From Fallopia convolvulus (Eukaryota; Streptophyta; Magnoliopsida; Caryophyllales; Polygonaceae): a DNA stretch of 64,000 nucleotides. The position numbers were made by a program, and so were the translations under genes. This document shows, piece after piece, positions 1 to 10,996 of this stretch (its first letter is position 1; each line of letters opens with the position of its first letter). The notes below the pieces were generated by a model. The model was not told where the DNA came from and did not search any database. It was given only the letters and a program-made list of their open reading frames with translations. The stretch lies in assembly GCA_964016875.1 (NCBI GenBank), contig OZ024735.1, forward strand, positions 12,439,699-12,503,698, written 5' to 3'.

Positions 1-860
1 ACATTCTTCCTTATCCAAATGGAGAAATTATCCTGAAAGAAGTCCGGGTAAAATTCAGTCACGTTGAAACTAATCCAAAGGGATCTCACCTCAGAGCAAT
101 CCCTAAAGAGATTCTCAAATGATTCTTCTTCAAGGCACCCGTGGGCACAAGCATCATTCAAAGTCAAGTGGTGCCGTCTCCTTTCAAGATTCGAGTGGAC
201 ACTAGCCATGCTCTCCAGTCACCCAAAGCACCGCGCTCGTTCCGGTGCAGTCGTATGCCAAAGCTTGTAAAAGAAATTGGAATCAATATTAGTACGGGTG
301 AAATTTCCACATATAAGGTTGTATCTCGTCACCATAATGTAGTTCCCATCAGCTGACAGGGTCCAGTAGATCTCGTCGTCATCACCTCCCACATCACTAA
401 CGAGAGCAACCGCAGAAAGCTTCAACACCACTGAATGAGGCATCATCAAACTCAGCAGGCTCCAATTCCAACAATTCTAATCGGTCCAATAATTAAAGAC
501 CAAGTCTTGTCTCATGTCTTCACTAATAGTTACAGTAGCCACATTAGCAAGCAAAGAATCAATCAACCAGATATCAGTCCAGAACATGGTGGAATTTCCA
601 CTACGAACCAGCCAGCGCGACCCTTTAATAACGACCTCAGCCACCCCCGTTCGGATACACTTCCAAGTCATAGAACAAGCAGAGGACTTCCCAAGAGCTT
701 TCCCGACATACTTATTCTTAAGAACATGAATCCACATATTTCCGTCTTCATTGATGAATCGCCATCCAAGTTTTCCCACTAGCGCCAAGTTCAACTCATG
801 CATAGATTTAATTCCAGGCCCCCATGCGATTTTGGTTTGATGAGCTCCTCCCACGCCACT
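1..860 (-). pseudogene. LINE zinc-binding (zf-RVT) region remnant
   Basis: The minus-strand segment 477-854 reads LNLALVGKLGWRFINEDGNM and later GSRWLVRSGNSTMFWTDIWL, the block that follows reverse transcriptase in plant LINEs. Segment 219-449 continues with W-L-S-A-D-G-N-Y and FYKLWHTTAPERARCF, the start of the zinc-binding region. The two lie in different frames. The cysteine/histidine part would lie to the left and is degraded or outside the window. Confidence 0.75.
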
Positions 861-999
861 TTGTGCATGCGCCTACACTCACTCGAGATACCCCAAATAA
901 AGTTTTTGTTGATCTTGTCAATGGCTTTTCAAGTACTAAAGGAGAAAAGGGCGGCAAACATACTATAAACCAGGAGAGACGTCAAAACGGACTTAACTA

Positions 1000-2560
1000 A
1001 CGTGACCCTACCAAAAAGGTTGAGCGTCTTCGACTTCCAACCGACTAACTTGGCGTGAAACTTTCCAAGAGGTGGTTATATGTATCTTTGTTGACCGGCT
1101 TATGGAGAATAGGCATCCCAAGGTAGTTTCCTAAGCTGGATGTGACCTCAAAACCATTGATTCTCCCCAAATTCCTACGAGTTCTCCTGTCCACGTTCTT
1201 GAAAACGTAGATTTTTGACTTCGGAGCACTCAACTTTTGGCTCGAAACCAAGCAAAATTTGTCCAAACAACCCTTAATCACATGAAATTGTTCAACCTAC
1301 GCCTTCGCAAACAACAAAATACCATCGGCGAAAAAGATGTGATAAAGAACCGGACCATTTATTGTTAACTTGATGGGTTTGCAAGCCCCACCATAACAAC
1401 GCCCAATATCATATGACCAAGTCGTTCAATACAAAGGATGAAAAGGTAGGGGGAGATTGGGTCTCCTTGCCTAACACCCCGAGAAGCAATAAATTGAGTG
1501 GAGACTTCCCCGTTCCAAAGAACTTGCATCCTAGGAGAAGTAACACATGCCATGACCCAATCCACCCAAGAATTCCGAAAACCCGCCATTCGAAGGGTGT
1601 CCTTGATGAAATCCCAACTAAGACGATCGCACGGCTTTTCAAGATCAAGCTTGAGAACCATCCAACCTTTACCTCCTGTCTTACATTTCATAGAATGAAC
1701 AACCTCTTGGGCAATAACAATATTGTCTATAATCATCCTCCCCGGAATGAAGCTTCCTTGGGTCGGTCCGATGATATCTGCCATTAGTGGTTGGAGCTTG
1801 TTAGCGAGAACCTTAGTAATGGTCTTGTAAAGGACATTGCAGAGGCTAATGGGTCTAAATTGGCTAATTTGCTCCGGTTTAGTAATCTGAGCGATCAAGA
1901 AAATAAGGGTATCATTCACCCTTCCGGAAGATGCATTGATCTGGAAAAAATCTCACAAAAGCAATAACGGACTACCCAACAGTATTCCAACACTTGTGAA
2001 AGAACCCCAGTTGAAAGCCGTCAACACTCGAGGACTTGAAAGCACCCATGCACTTGACAGCTCTCCAAACTTCCTCGGCTGTCACATTAGAGTTCAAGGT
2101 GTCTAAACGGTTATCATTCACGATCAGAAAACCCCTAGAAAGAGTCGGCCAAGCATTTAGATCCATTGGCTCCGCAATGTACAATTTACTGAAGAAATCA
2201 ACAATAATCCGCTCCAAATCACAGGTTTACTATCCACCCAACAACCATGCTCATTTTTTAGACATTCAATACGATTGTGTTTTCTTCTTATAAGAGTGGA
2301 ATTGTGGAAAAAGGAAGTGTTACGGTCTCCACAAGAAAGCCACTGCTCACGTGATTTTTGATACCACAAAATCTCCTCCTGTTCGAGAACTAAATCGACA
2401 TCTCTCTGAATTTTGCTTTCTTCCTCAAGGAGGGCAACATTCACTCCCCTAGAAAGATGGCTCTGAACAATCTCCAGCCTATTAAAAAGAAGGTTCTTTC
2501 TTGATTGTATGCTACCAAACAATCTCTTATTCCACACAAGGAGCTCCTTCTTCAACATAG
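1000..2560 (-). pseudogene. LINE reverse transcriptase remnant with mutated FADD box
   Basis: The minus strand encodes a LINE-type reverse transcriptase. The region before the fingers is at 2157-2558 (ending in SREQWLSCGDRNTSFFHN). The palm is at 1365-1919 with FRPISLCNVLYKTITKVLAN, GRMIIDNIVIAQE and RGVRQGDPISPYLFILC, and the thumb at 1045-1281 contains LGNYLGMPI. The catalytic box reads FFADG at 1321-1338, where the family has F/Y-A-D-D, so one metal-binding aspartate is replaced by glycine. Stops and frame changes separate the three blocks. The copy is therefore inactive both by frame and by active site. Confidence 0.85.
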
Positions 2561-2589
2561 ATAGCGCGCTCGGAGTATCCGCCTCTTTA

Positions 2590-3385
2590 CACTAACAATC
2601 TTTGATCTTATTGTCGAAATCCGGGTGGGTGAGCCACGCAGCTTCAAAGCGAAAAGGTCTTCTTTTTTTACCCAAGTTCAATTCAGGGCAGAAATTCAAC
2701 AATAGAGGACAATGATCCGAGGAGAGTTTCAGGAGATGTCTCTACCTAGCTTCCTACCAACGATATGATTACGACCCTCTAAGTTCACAAAAATCCATTC
2801 AAGACGCTTTTATACCACAGACGATGGCGAAAGCCTAGGACTCCAAGTGAACTGGGGGCCAACGAACTCCATATCGACCAAGCTGAGTTTACTCTGCCAT
2901 CTATTGAACCCGTGGGAGTTATTATGCAGACCACCAACACCATCTTTCCTCTCATGTTTAGCCTAGAAACGATTAAAATCTCCACCGACGAACACCAGAC
3001 CATTGACATTTTAGACAGCTCTCTCCAAGTCCTCCAAAAACACAACCATGCGCGTCGTCGTAGGGGGCCCATAGACTACAAAAATGTGAACCCTGTTGCC
3101 TTGATCAAAGAAGGAGGCATGGATAAAATTATTGTTCTTCTCCTCAATCCTAACATCAGTGCAATTATTTTTACATAAAAACAAAACGCCACCAACATAC
3201 CCCTGCGCTTCGACCTGATCACAACCCATGAACCCTAACCACCCAGTTTGTCACAAACTTTCTGAGCAGCATCTCCAGAAATTCTAGTCTCAAAGAGTGC
3301 AAGAGAGTGAATGACGGCGGTGAGAACTTTGTCAGAGGCTTGGCGCGCTGGATGCTTCTATGGAATGGTGTCAATGTCATCATAT
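2590..3385 (-). pseudogene. LINE endonuclease remnant
   Basis: Minus-strand fragments match the apurinic-type endonuclease of plant LINEs. ETRISGDAAQKVCDKLGG lies near 3240-3300, followed one frame over by VEAQGYVGGVLFLCKN and VHIFVVYGPPT (3060-3220). Farther on come relics of the GDFN and FTWS blocks around 2820-3000. In a live element this domain nicks the genomic target to prime reverse transcription. A TAG stop and at least two frameshifts separate the blocks. The N-terminal catalytic start of the domain is not recognisable. Confidence 0.7.
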
Positions 3386-3768
3386 CCAGTTAGTGCTCGG
3401 CTTGCTCTTGAGTCGATTGCAAGGTTCCACCTTGTGCTCTTAAAAGATCAAGCAACCTGCCTTTAGTGCGCCTTAGTGCTCGATCTTCTCCTTCATGCCT
3501 CTCGTTGCTTTCGCTTCGACGTCGACTACATCGTCTCTTCTTCTTACTTCCCCGGTTATGAGCTACCTCGGGGTTTTTGGATGGGTCATAGCGATCCAAG
3601 TCACGATCGTGCGGGTTTTTTCGATTTCGCTCCCTGAGGGCATCTCACTCGATTTCTCTTTGTGTGATTGCCTCGGGACTTCAAAAAGTCAATAATTGCT
3701 CTTCTAGGATCGATTCCAACACCATAATTGTGTGGATCGATTGCTCGCTGCCCACGGACGACGCCAAC
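3386..3768 (-). pseudogene. Gypsy (Tat-like) leader and truncated gag start
   Basis: Directly inside the LTR that starts at 3769, the minus strand reads GTTGGCGTCGTCCGTGGGCA. This resembles the primer-binding region common after 5' LTRs of Tat-type gypsy elements (TTGGCGCCGTC...GGG). It is followed by an open, highly charged stretch (3390-3765; DRYDPSKNPEVAHNRG then an Arg/Glu-rich segment to LLRAQGGTLQSTQEQAEH) that looks like the beginning of gag. The frame ends where LINE sequence begins near 3386, so only the 5' end of the element is left. The tRNA primer type is not assigned. Confidence 0.5.
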
Positions 3769-3908
3769 TGTTAATGCACAAAAATTCATCTTCAATGCAC
3801 CGATCGTGCACTCCCTTCTTCATCTTTATTTCCAAGCTCCTCTTCAACCTAGAAATCGCAAAACAATGGACACAGGGGGTGGGGACCCCCTAATCCACCT
3901 CTGATGCC
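3769..3908 (-). mobile_element. Gypsy 5' LTR 'A', outer part (LTR split by insertion)
   Basis: Begins TGTTAATGCACAAAAATTCA on the plus strand and matches, with substitutions, the start of the solo LTR at 8703. The match continues to the phrase CCCCCTAATCCACCTC and then jumps to 8080. The LTR is therefore split by the insertion occupying 3909-8074. Orientation is minus, since the primer-binding leader lies to its left. Confidence 0.75.
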
Positions 3909-4232
3909 TGATGTTTGCCTTTTTAGTCGTGTTTTACGGTGTGTTTTTATATGTTTGAGTCCTTTTCTTTAGTTTTGTGTTTTGTTTAAAGTCGTTTGTG
4001 TAGGCTTTCGTATTTGCTTATGATTCGAAGTCTACATAAGATTTGGTGGTGTGTTATATGTTTTGAAGCTGTTTTGAAGCGGTTTTAGGAGTAAAGAGAA
4101 GCCCGAAGAAAAGCACTTAAGGAATGAAGCAGAATGAAATAACGAAAGAGGTGAAGAATCAAGATTAAAGCCAAGTATGAAGTTAAGAGACCCACCGAGC
4201 CTAAGGATGAAGAATCGAGCCAAAAACGAAGG

Positions 4233-4455
4233 TTAAACGACCCCCTACTGAGGTGCACTCTTAGTTACAAAGCAGTTTTCAAGGCTGAAGGGGGTCGGTA
4301 ACGAGGTTGACAAGGTCGGTACAGAGGGTACCAGGGTCATTAACGAGGCACACAAGAGAAAAGAAAGTGGAGAAAATCGAAGAAAACCCTACCGACCCTG
4401 ACGGGGTCGGTACTGAGGCATCCGATGTCGGTAGGGACAATCCGAGTCGGTGCAT
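4233..4455 (+). repeat. Cluster of GGTCGGTAC-type motifs in solo LTR X
   Basis: Within 220 bp the motif GGGTCGGTAACGAGG / GGTCGGTACAGAGG / GGTCGGTACTGAGG and close variants, some in reverse orientation (CCTACCGACCC), occur about six to eight times. It has the same character as the GC-rich palindromic motifs found in the other LTR elements of this window, with a different sequence. Confidence 0.6.
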
Positions 4456-4532
4456 TAATGTAATTTTTTATCCCTTTAGATAGTTTCCTTAAGGGATATA
4501 TCTTTTAGAAGATTTATTTCCTTAGGGATAGC

Positions 4533-4555
4533 TTAGCCTTTACTATATAAACCTT
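4533..4555 (+). promoter_or_regulatory. Putative LTR TATA box of solo LTR X
   Basis: ACTATATAAACC sits in the middle of the LTR and is followed after about 30 bp by GGGGGAGACC and an A/G-rich stretch, the usual layout at an LTR transcription start. Assigned by position and sequence only. Confidence 0.4.
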
Positions 4556-4990
4556 TGTCTAGCTTTAGTATTGGGGGAGACCAATTATCTATCAATCTAG
4601 GGAAGCGAGTTTAGAGAGGAGAGAGACAAGTTTGAGGAGAAGAATGAGTTGGAAGTTGGAAGATGTTTCATTTGGATTCAGTTGTAAGCTCTTACTTTAA
4701 TTTAATTTAGTTGTCTTTTCAATTATGACTAGTAGTTCTCTTTTCTCTAAGGTTGGCGTTAAACCCAACAATGATTATGTGAGCTTCCCTTTGATCATGT
4801 TTTGATTGTTTCTATCATAAATCTATCATCTTGTTCTTAAATCCTTGAAACGAAAGTGGACAAGGAATTTCTATTTCATGGTTAAAGCGAAAGCGAAAAC
4901 TATGAATCAGAATAGTCAATTAGTGTAACTACCTCAGGGCAAGTAGTAAACTTTTGAAGTATTCTAACTGTACTTAGTTTGTTCATCCTT

Positions 4991-5026
4991 AAGTTTCGGG
5001 ACGAAACTTTCTTAAGGGGGGTAGTA
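4991..5026 (+). promoter_or_regulatory. Hairpin plus polypurine tract (plus-strand primer site) of the chromovirus
   Basis: AAGTTTCG (4991-4998) pairs perfectly with CGAAACTT (5002-5009) around a GGA loop. The polypurine tract AAGGGGGGTAGTA then abuts the LTR at 5027. The tract primes plus-strand DNA synthesis in LTR elements; a role for the hairpin is not established to my knowledge. Confidence 0.75.
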
Positions 5027-6433
5027 TGTAATAACCGATTTCTGTTTTGGCCTTATAGTCGGAAAACGAGTTTCTTGACCCGCAACAACCTAGTTTAAAA
5101 ATAGTACTTATTAATTAATTTCCGTTAGCAAGTTCAATTTCCAATCCCGTTAATTAAACAAATTCTATCTTCGTTCCAATTCCGGTAATTAAAAATCCGT
5201 ATTCTTTAAAATGTGGGCCCGAAGGCCCGGTTTGGGGCTAGAAGCCCGATCACCCTTCAATGTCGATCACCTTTTCTACCTAATCATTTTTTTCCTAATC
5301 TAGAGCAAATCATATCTTTTATTCTAACCTCCAGTATATAAGCGATTGGCCAAATTGTTCGTCTTCTTCCAAAATTGCCAAACCCGATAGAAATCTTCCG
5401 TTTGTTCAAAATTCCTTTTTCTGAGTCACCACCAAACTTATCTTTATTTTATTTGAAATTGGGCACAAAAGCCCATAATTTTTCTCTCAATTTGGGGATG
5501 GAGGCCCATTTTTTGATTTAGGAAGCTTGGACTCAAAAGTATAAGCTCCTTATAACGATTAATTAACCGGGTCAAAATCTTTTGGACCACACAATTAATG
5601 GACCCACTACCCAATAGACTGGCCCAAGATAACTCGGTATATATATCTAATTCATGCTTGAAGGAAACCTAATTGTATATATATATAACAAATCGTTCAT
5701 CAAAGGAAAGACAAAAACTTTGCCGCTTGGAAGTTTAGGAGGAGGATCGTCGCCGCTCTCTTGATTTCACCTTCGACCGCCCTGCCTTCAATCCTTGTCA
5801 TCCTCTATTTTGGAAGCCGTGTGCGCTAACCCTTGCCAACGACGTTATAGGTTGACCGTACGAGCCTCGTCGCCGCTGCAGACCGCTAGACTAGTGGCCT
5901 CGTTCCGATCAGCGCCACCGTTTTAATTACATTTACCGTCGAGAAGTTGCTTCCGTTGTTGTCTTTCCGTCGCCGACCATAGCCAGTCGACTCGTTGTTC
6001 CTCACCTCCTCTCTCGATTTCTTGATCTCGAGGTAATGTTGAAACAACCATATTGATCCAAGCTTCGTTGTTTTACATGTATAGGAGACGAGAGGGAGTC
6101 GGAATTGGTTTGGGTTACTTGGAAGCCAACTGTAGATCGAACAAAATAAAATTGGAATGGGTTTGTTAATTTGTGAAGAAAGGAGGTGTTAGTAATATAC
6201 GTAGTTATATATTGTTAGTAGCATAACTAATTAGGGTAACTTAGTTAATGGGTTAATTAGCTTGATCGATTAGTTCTATTAACTAGTGGGTGATAGATAC
6301 ATGTGTACGCATGTGACAAATTGTAAATTGTGTACAGGTGTTTAATTAATTAGGGAGGTAGTGGTCTTGTTTAAGAGGAGCTTTAATCGGTTTGTTGGAT
6401 TAGGTGTTTTCGTTGAACGTAGCTGCTGTTATA

Positions 6434-6434
<1 letters not shown>

Positions 6435-6473
<39 letters not shown>
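6435..6473. repeat. (TA)n microsatellite
   Basis: An uninterrupted TA run of about 36-38 bp lies inside the chromovirus LTR. Confidence 0.95.
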
Positions 6474-6474
<1 letters not shown>

Positions 6475-8074
6475 CGATCGATTGGAATACGTCTGTTGGG
6501 CTAGAATAAGCTAGTCAGTATTAGCGGATACGTTTTGGACGTGTTAATTATGTTTGTTAGTAGGTGTTATTTTGCTACAATTTCTAACTAGTAACAATCG
6601 TTAATAAATATAGGTTCTAGTCGTACTCGTGTTCACTAATTGCACAAGTGATCTCCTTTGAGGTAAGTTGTTTTCGACTTGCTCGGTTCTATTCTGCTTT
6701 GTTAGACTTTATGCCGTGATTGTAGGATTGGTTTTGGAAACTAGTCCTGAAAATTTTTTTGAACCGTTTGGAATTTCTTGTGATGATGTGTGAAAAGTTG
6801 GTTTTAAATTTGTTTTATCGTCCAAAGTTTTCGAACGCTTTCTCTGTGTTGGTACCGTTTTCGGCACGGGCATCGTAGCTGATGGAGAGGAAGGGTTGCC
6901 TATGTATAGTCCGTGTGACAGAGAAATCGTGCCCCTTCAAATGAAAATGCTATTTATGTGTTTTGGCAAGTGCTTCAGTGGAGGCTTAGCCGGTGTTAGA
7001 AGAAAGAAGGGATGTGATCGATGAGTGGGAGGGCCTGCCTCTGCACTGTGGATTGGAATACGAGATGGAGAATGAGTTATGTTGTTTTAATTGTTCGATT
7101 CTGTGTATGTGTGTTTGACTTATGTGTGACTAACCGTCTAATTTAGGTATTGGCCTTTAGAGTTATGGTTGTGATTGTGGATTCTGATTGCTGACTATAG
7201 AACAACTGCTTTAAAACGTCTTATAATTTCAGCATATTATCTAGCTTGGTAGATTAGTAGCTGACCCTTCGGGGATTATTTTTCCAGTTATAGGTATGTC
7301 ACAGGAAACCGTGCAGGAGCCTTGGCCGGATGGTGGAGTGGATCGTTGACGCACGTGTCATTAGTTTGGGTTTTTCGGGTGTACATCGGGAGAATTTATT
7401 ATGATTATTAGTTCTGTTGCATTATTTTTAATTGTAATTTTTTTTAGTGTTGTTTGGAATATTTTGAGGAAAATTCGGGAAGGGTTACTTGGTAATTTTG
7501 TTTATGCAATTGGGCATTCAAACATGTTTTATATTCAGTTTTATAAATCCGAAAGTTGGATGTTTTACTTGTTTTCTCGCCATGCCCGCGTTGTAAGATC
7601 CTAAAGTGTTGATTGTCAACCCACCTAAGTAGTACCTAGTAAGGTCTATTTTCTAAGTAGCGCCCCGTCGGAAGTCGGGGTGTTACAATTAGGGCTTTGA
7701 AGCAAAAGTTGATTAAGCTTTGAAGCAAAAGTTGATTAATCCTAGTTGAAGTAGAACAGGTAGATAGTAAAGTTTATTGATTGGATGAAAGTTGATTGAT
7801 TTACATGCATAAGTTAACGAAAGTTAACAACTTTATATGATTAAAGCATGATCTATATGTTTCATTGGCGTTTGCATGCATAATTATTGTTGTGGGGATA
7901 CTAAAACCTTAGAATTTCTCTCTTACTTGATAAAAACCTAAACTTTGATTGATTACTTGCGCCTTAAGTAAAAAAAACTTGATACTGACTTTCTCCCGTG
8001 GACGAACCTGACTTCGCTATACACAAAGGGGTCTTGATTATAAATTTATTTGTTGTCAATAAACCCTTTCAACA

Positions 8075-8437
8075 ACGCCTAAGTCAAAAGAGTAGTTTGT
8101 CGATTGAATGTCGAGGTAAAGGACAAGACTTGCTAGCGAGCTCAACGAATATGAGGTGTTCATCATACATGGCAAAGACATGTAATTATAATGGAGGAAA
8201 ACTATATCTCTAAAGGCGGGCCGATAATGCTCCAAGCTCAACAAGCGGTTTCTTGCTCCCAAATCCACGCAGAAATTCTATCTTTCGACTAAGATAGAAT
8301 TCTTCATCATAACGAATAACCGCCATATTTAAGTTTATAATAAAACACTTAATTAAAACAAGCATATAATAAATAAAAGTACCTTTATGATGGATAATAG
8401 AAAAAATAATAATGACAATTAATTTTACCCGCTCACA
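8075..8437 (-). mobile_element. Gypsy 5' LTR 'A', second part
   Basis: Resumes with GCCTAAGTCAAAAGAG, the same words that follow the break point in the intact copy at 8843 onward, and ends TTTTACCCGCTCACA at 8437. The two parts together make about 500 bp against 578 bp for the intact copy. The ends are TG...CA. Confidence 0.75.
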
Positions 8438-8702
8438 GATAAGGTTATGTTCTCATTTGTTTTTATTTAAAGTAAAAAAATATTTTTAGTTTATTTTTTA
8501 AATCATTAAATATATTTCTAAATGAAAGCAAATTAAATGAAGTGATGAATTTAGTAAATTTTTAAAAAAGATTTTTTTTTAATTTAAGTATTATTGCAAT
8601 TATTTTAGAAATTGTCTTTGATTATTGGGGCATTGATAAAAATTTAAAAAAATAAATCTATTATTTCATTAGTAATTTTTTTGGGACATAAGCTATGATA
8701 AA
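8438..8702. other. AT-rich spacer, no gene seen
   Basis: This strongly AT-rich stretch separates two LTRs of the same family. I see no ORF, repeat or RNA gene in it. Confidence 0.6.
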
Positions 8703-9280
8703 TGTTAGTGTACAAAAATTTCGTCTTCAATGTACTAATTGAATGCTCCTCTTCCTCTTCCTTTCCAACTGATTCTCTTAACATGTAATTTGCAAAACAA
8801 TGGACACAAGGGCAGGGACCCCCTAATCCACCTCCGATGCCTAAGTCAAAAGAGCAGATATCGATTGAGCGTCAAGGAATAAACAAGAAAGCTAGAGAAT
8901 TCAGCGAGTATGAATCTCCTTGAACAGTTGAGCTAAGCGAATATTAGTTTGTCTAAGCTCTCAATATGTGTCTTAATATGCTTTCTCTATACGACGAAGA
9001 CGTATATTTATAATAGAAGAAGGAGATCCTAGGGGGGCGAAAATTCAATCTTTTAGGCTGGGCAACTACCTTAAAGATAAAATTCAATCTATTAGTTACC
9101 CATTTCTCTAAGTAAAATTCTATCTTTTTTAAAGATAGAATCTTCCATTAATTTGCATAACCATCATATTTAATTTAATAGAAAAATAGATAAAAAATAA
9201 TAAATACGAAATAAATAAAAATACCTTTAGGCGATAACAGAGAAAATAATAATATGGTAGATATTTTTTACCCGCTCACA
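8703..9280 (-). mobile_element. Solo LTR 'B' with perfect target duplication
   Basis: Starts TGTTAGTGTACAAAAATTTC and ends TTTACCCGCTCACA (578 bp; TG...CA). It is flanked on both sides by ATAAA (8698-8702 and 9281-9285), a perfect 5-bp target duplication, with no internal sequence. It was therefore left by recombination between the two LTRs of a full element. It belongs to the same family as LTR A (3769-3908 plus 8075-8437) and has the same orientation. Confidence 0.85.
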
Positions 9281-9294
9281 ATAAACATTTAGAA

Positions 9295-10580
9295 GGGTCC
9301 GAAAAAGTTTTGACCTCTCTCTAGAATCCCTAATTCCATAGAGATGAAGAACGACCGAGAAGATCAAGCCGAGAAGGCACCGAGATAATCGCCAAGAAGG
9401 AACCGAGATACTCGTCGGGAAGGCACCGAAAAAGGCAATCCCTTATAAAATCAGGCAGATGTTTACATAAGTTTTGTTGATTTTGTAGAAAGAAGTGCAA
9501 TCCTTTAGAAAATTGTTGATCGTCGATCTCTTCCTTTAGATCTCGGATATAGCACCGTTGGTCTTGGTTCCACACTTTCTTGATTGTTTTCTCCCCTTTC
9601 GGATTGGATGGCACCGAAAAAGGCCATCCCTTATAAAATCAGGCAGATGTTTAAAGAAGTTTTGTTAATTTGTGGAAAGAAGTGCAATCCTTTAGAAATT
9701 TGTTGATTGCCGACCTCTTCCTTTAGATCTCGGATATAGCACCGCTGGTCTTGGTTCCACACTTTCTTGATTGCTTTCTCCCCTTTCGAATTGGATCTTA
9801 GAATCACCATTGTTTTTGGATCTAGCACCACCGACCTCTTTCTGTGCAAATACTCGTCGGCCGGTTGTCTCCTCTGGTTTTTCCGACTTTCCGTTTCCGA
9901 TCTCTGCCTATGAACAGTACTTTTGAACACTCTGGTTCCGATCTTCTCCTCTAGAACACCTTGGTGCCTTGCGTGGCTGATTTTCTTTTTTTCGATAGAT
10001 ACTGGGATTGGCTGCTGCGCAACCTGAATTTGTTTGTTGCGTTTCGATCTTCTCGTTCTAGATTTGAGTGTGTGGCCTTTTGGGCCTCCATGAGATTTAT
10101 TTTTATCCCTTTTGATGATCTCTTGCTTGGGCTGTTGATGGGCTCTATTTTGGCCCCTAGCCCAGTTTGGCTAACTTTTTTAGTTGCCCTGTTTGTTGAT
10201 CTTTTACAGGTATTGCTCAAGCTTGGTGTTTACTTATCCGATATTAGGACCTGTGGTTGGATGTGTTCGAGTCGATGGGCGTGGTCGTGGACGTTTCGAG
10301 GCTTCTGAAGATCCTCTATTCCGGTGGTGACAACGTCAGAAGTTCTTCTTCTTTACCAAAGTTGTCCGTTTTGACTGTCTTGCCGCAACGTTCTGATTCC
10401 TTTGCGTTATACCCTTCTTTCGTCTAAGCACTTATTGGTCCTTCTATTCGGTTTTGTATTTCCTTTGCTTGTTGTTTTGTATTTCTTGCCTGTTGTTGCC
10501 AATTTTCGGCTGCCGATTTTTTGACCTCTCGGTTTATTAGACTTATCTAATAACCGAATTCTTATCTACTCAAAAAAAAA
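9295..10580 (+). mobile_element. LINE-like or other poly-A retroposon, unclassified
   Basis: The segment ends in a run of nine A (10572-10580) preceded by a TTTATTAGACTTATCTAATAA-like 3' end. It is flanked by CATTTAGAA (9286-9294) and CCTTTAGAA (10581-10589), eight of nine identical. A 3' A-run with a 9-bp variable duplication fits target-primed retroposition. No reverse transcriptase is present, so it is a truncated or non-autonomous copy. ORFs on both strands (for example plus 9961-10308 and minus 9631-9930) show no domain I recognise. Confidence 0.45.
9427..9796. repeat. Tandem duplication of about 185 bp
   Basis: Two adjacent copies, about 9427-9611 and 9613-9796, both run from CCGAAAAAGGC...ATCCCTTATAAAATC to CTCCCCTTTCG-ATTGGAT with roughly 90 percent identity. 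The duplication lies within the retroposon-like segment and accounts for two near-identical minus-strand ORF pieces. Confidence 0.85.
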
Positions 10581-10996
10581 CCTTTAGAAAAATTTCATTC
10601 TGTTCCATTTTTCCTATCATCGTGTCTGTTGTGGTCTTATAACTCATATACATATGCATTTCAATCCTATAAACTAAGATAAGATCGACTATCAGATCCA
10701 GCTTTCTACTATCAGATCCAGTATAGAAAGTTGCAACGAATTTGATCAATGTACTAAATTAAACAATGCGTGATTTGGATCCATTAGTTTTTCTTAATAA
10801 ACAAAGCTTTCACACAATGAAATTAATAATAAATAAACAAAGCTTGCGTGATTTGGATCCATTAGTTTTTCTTATAGTAAAATTTTTATGCATCGTGAAG
10901 CAATGGGCCGTGTATTATTTCGTGCGGATCCTGCAACCAGAGACTTTTTTAATAGCAACTGCATGGCGACTTTTTATCTAGGGAGATTAAAGCAAG
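10581..10996. other. AT-rich spacer with short duplications
   Basis: No gene is supported. TCTACTATCAGATCCAG is repeated around 10692-10720, and a roughly 80-bp unit beginning GCGTGATTTGGATCCATTAG is duplicated at 10767 and 10846. A 66-codon ORF at 10888-11088 has no recognisable domain and overlaps the foldback sequence, so I do not call it. Confidence 0.6.

Larger units (their letters stand above)
1..3385 (-). mobile_element. Degenerate LINE (non-LTR retrotransposon)
   Basis: Reading the minus strand from about 3385 down to 1 gives, in order, pieces of an endonuclease, a reverse transcriptase and the zinc-binding region typical of plant L1-like LINEs. The reading frame is broken by several stops and frame changes, so the copy is dead. 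The 5' end (near 3385) lacks the start of the ORF, and the 3' end with its poly-A runs off the left edge of the window. Neighbour to the right is the leader of an unrelated gypsy element. Family assignment is by motif order and I am fairly sure of it. Confidence 0.85.
4991..7687 (+). mobile_element. 3' LTR of a Ty3/gypsy chromovirus with its polypurine tract
   Basis: The sequence AAGTTTCGGGACGAAACTTT followed by AAGGGGGGTAGTA and then TGTAATAACC is the signature junction before the 3' LTR of Tekay/Del-type chromoviruses. The LTR runs from TGTAATAACC (5027) to GGGTGTTACA (7687), 2661 bp, with matching inverted ends. Almost all internal sequence is missing: the element is cut right at the hairpin, at about 4991. 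It sits inside solo LTR X. An LTR this long is normal for the lineage. No coding potential is expected; small ORFs here are chance. Confidence 0.85.
3909..8074 (+). mobile_element. Solo LTR 'X' nested in LTR A, itself interrupted
   Basis: The insert starts TGATGTTTGCC at 3909 and ends ...TTCAACA at 8074, so it has TG...CA ends. It is flanked by ATGCC (3904-3908) and ACGCC (8075-8079), a 5-bp target duplication with one transition. It has LTR anatomy in plus orientation: a TATA motif ACTATATAAACC near 4541, a purine-rich stretch after it, and at the right end CTCCCGTGGACGAACCTGAC, wording typical of the R/U5 end of Tat/Athila-type LTRs. No internal domain is present. Positions 4991-7687 are a later chromovirus insertion, leaving about 1.47 kb of X. 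Confidence 0.7.

Noticed and set aside
9961..10308. 115-codon ORF as a membrane protein gene
   Set aside because: The hydrophobic reading comes from T-rich DNA inside a poly-A retroposon. There is an overlapping open frame on the other strand and no family match I know.
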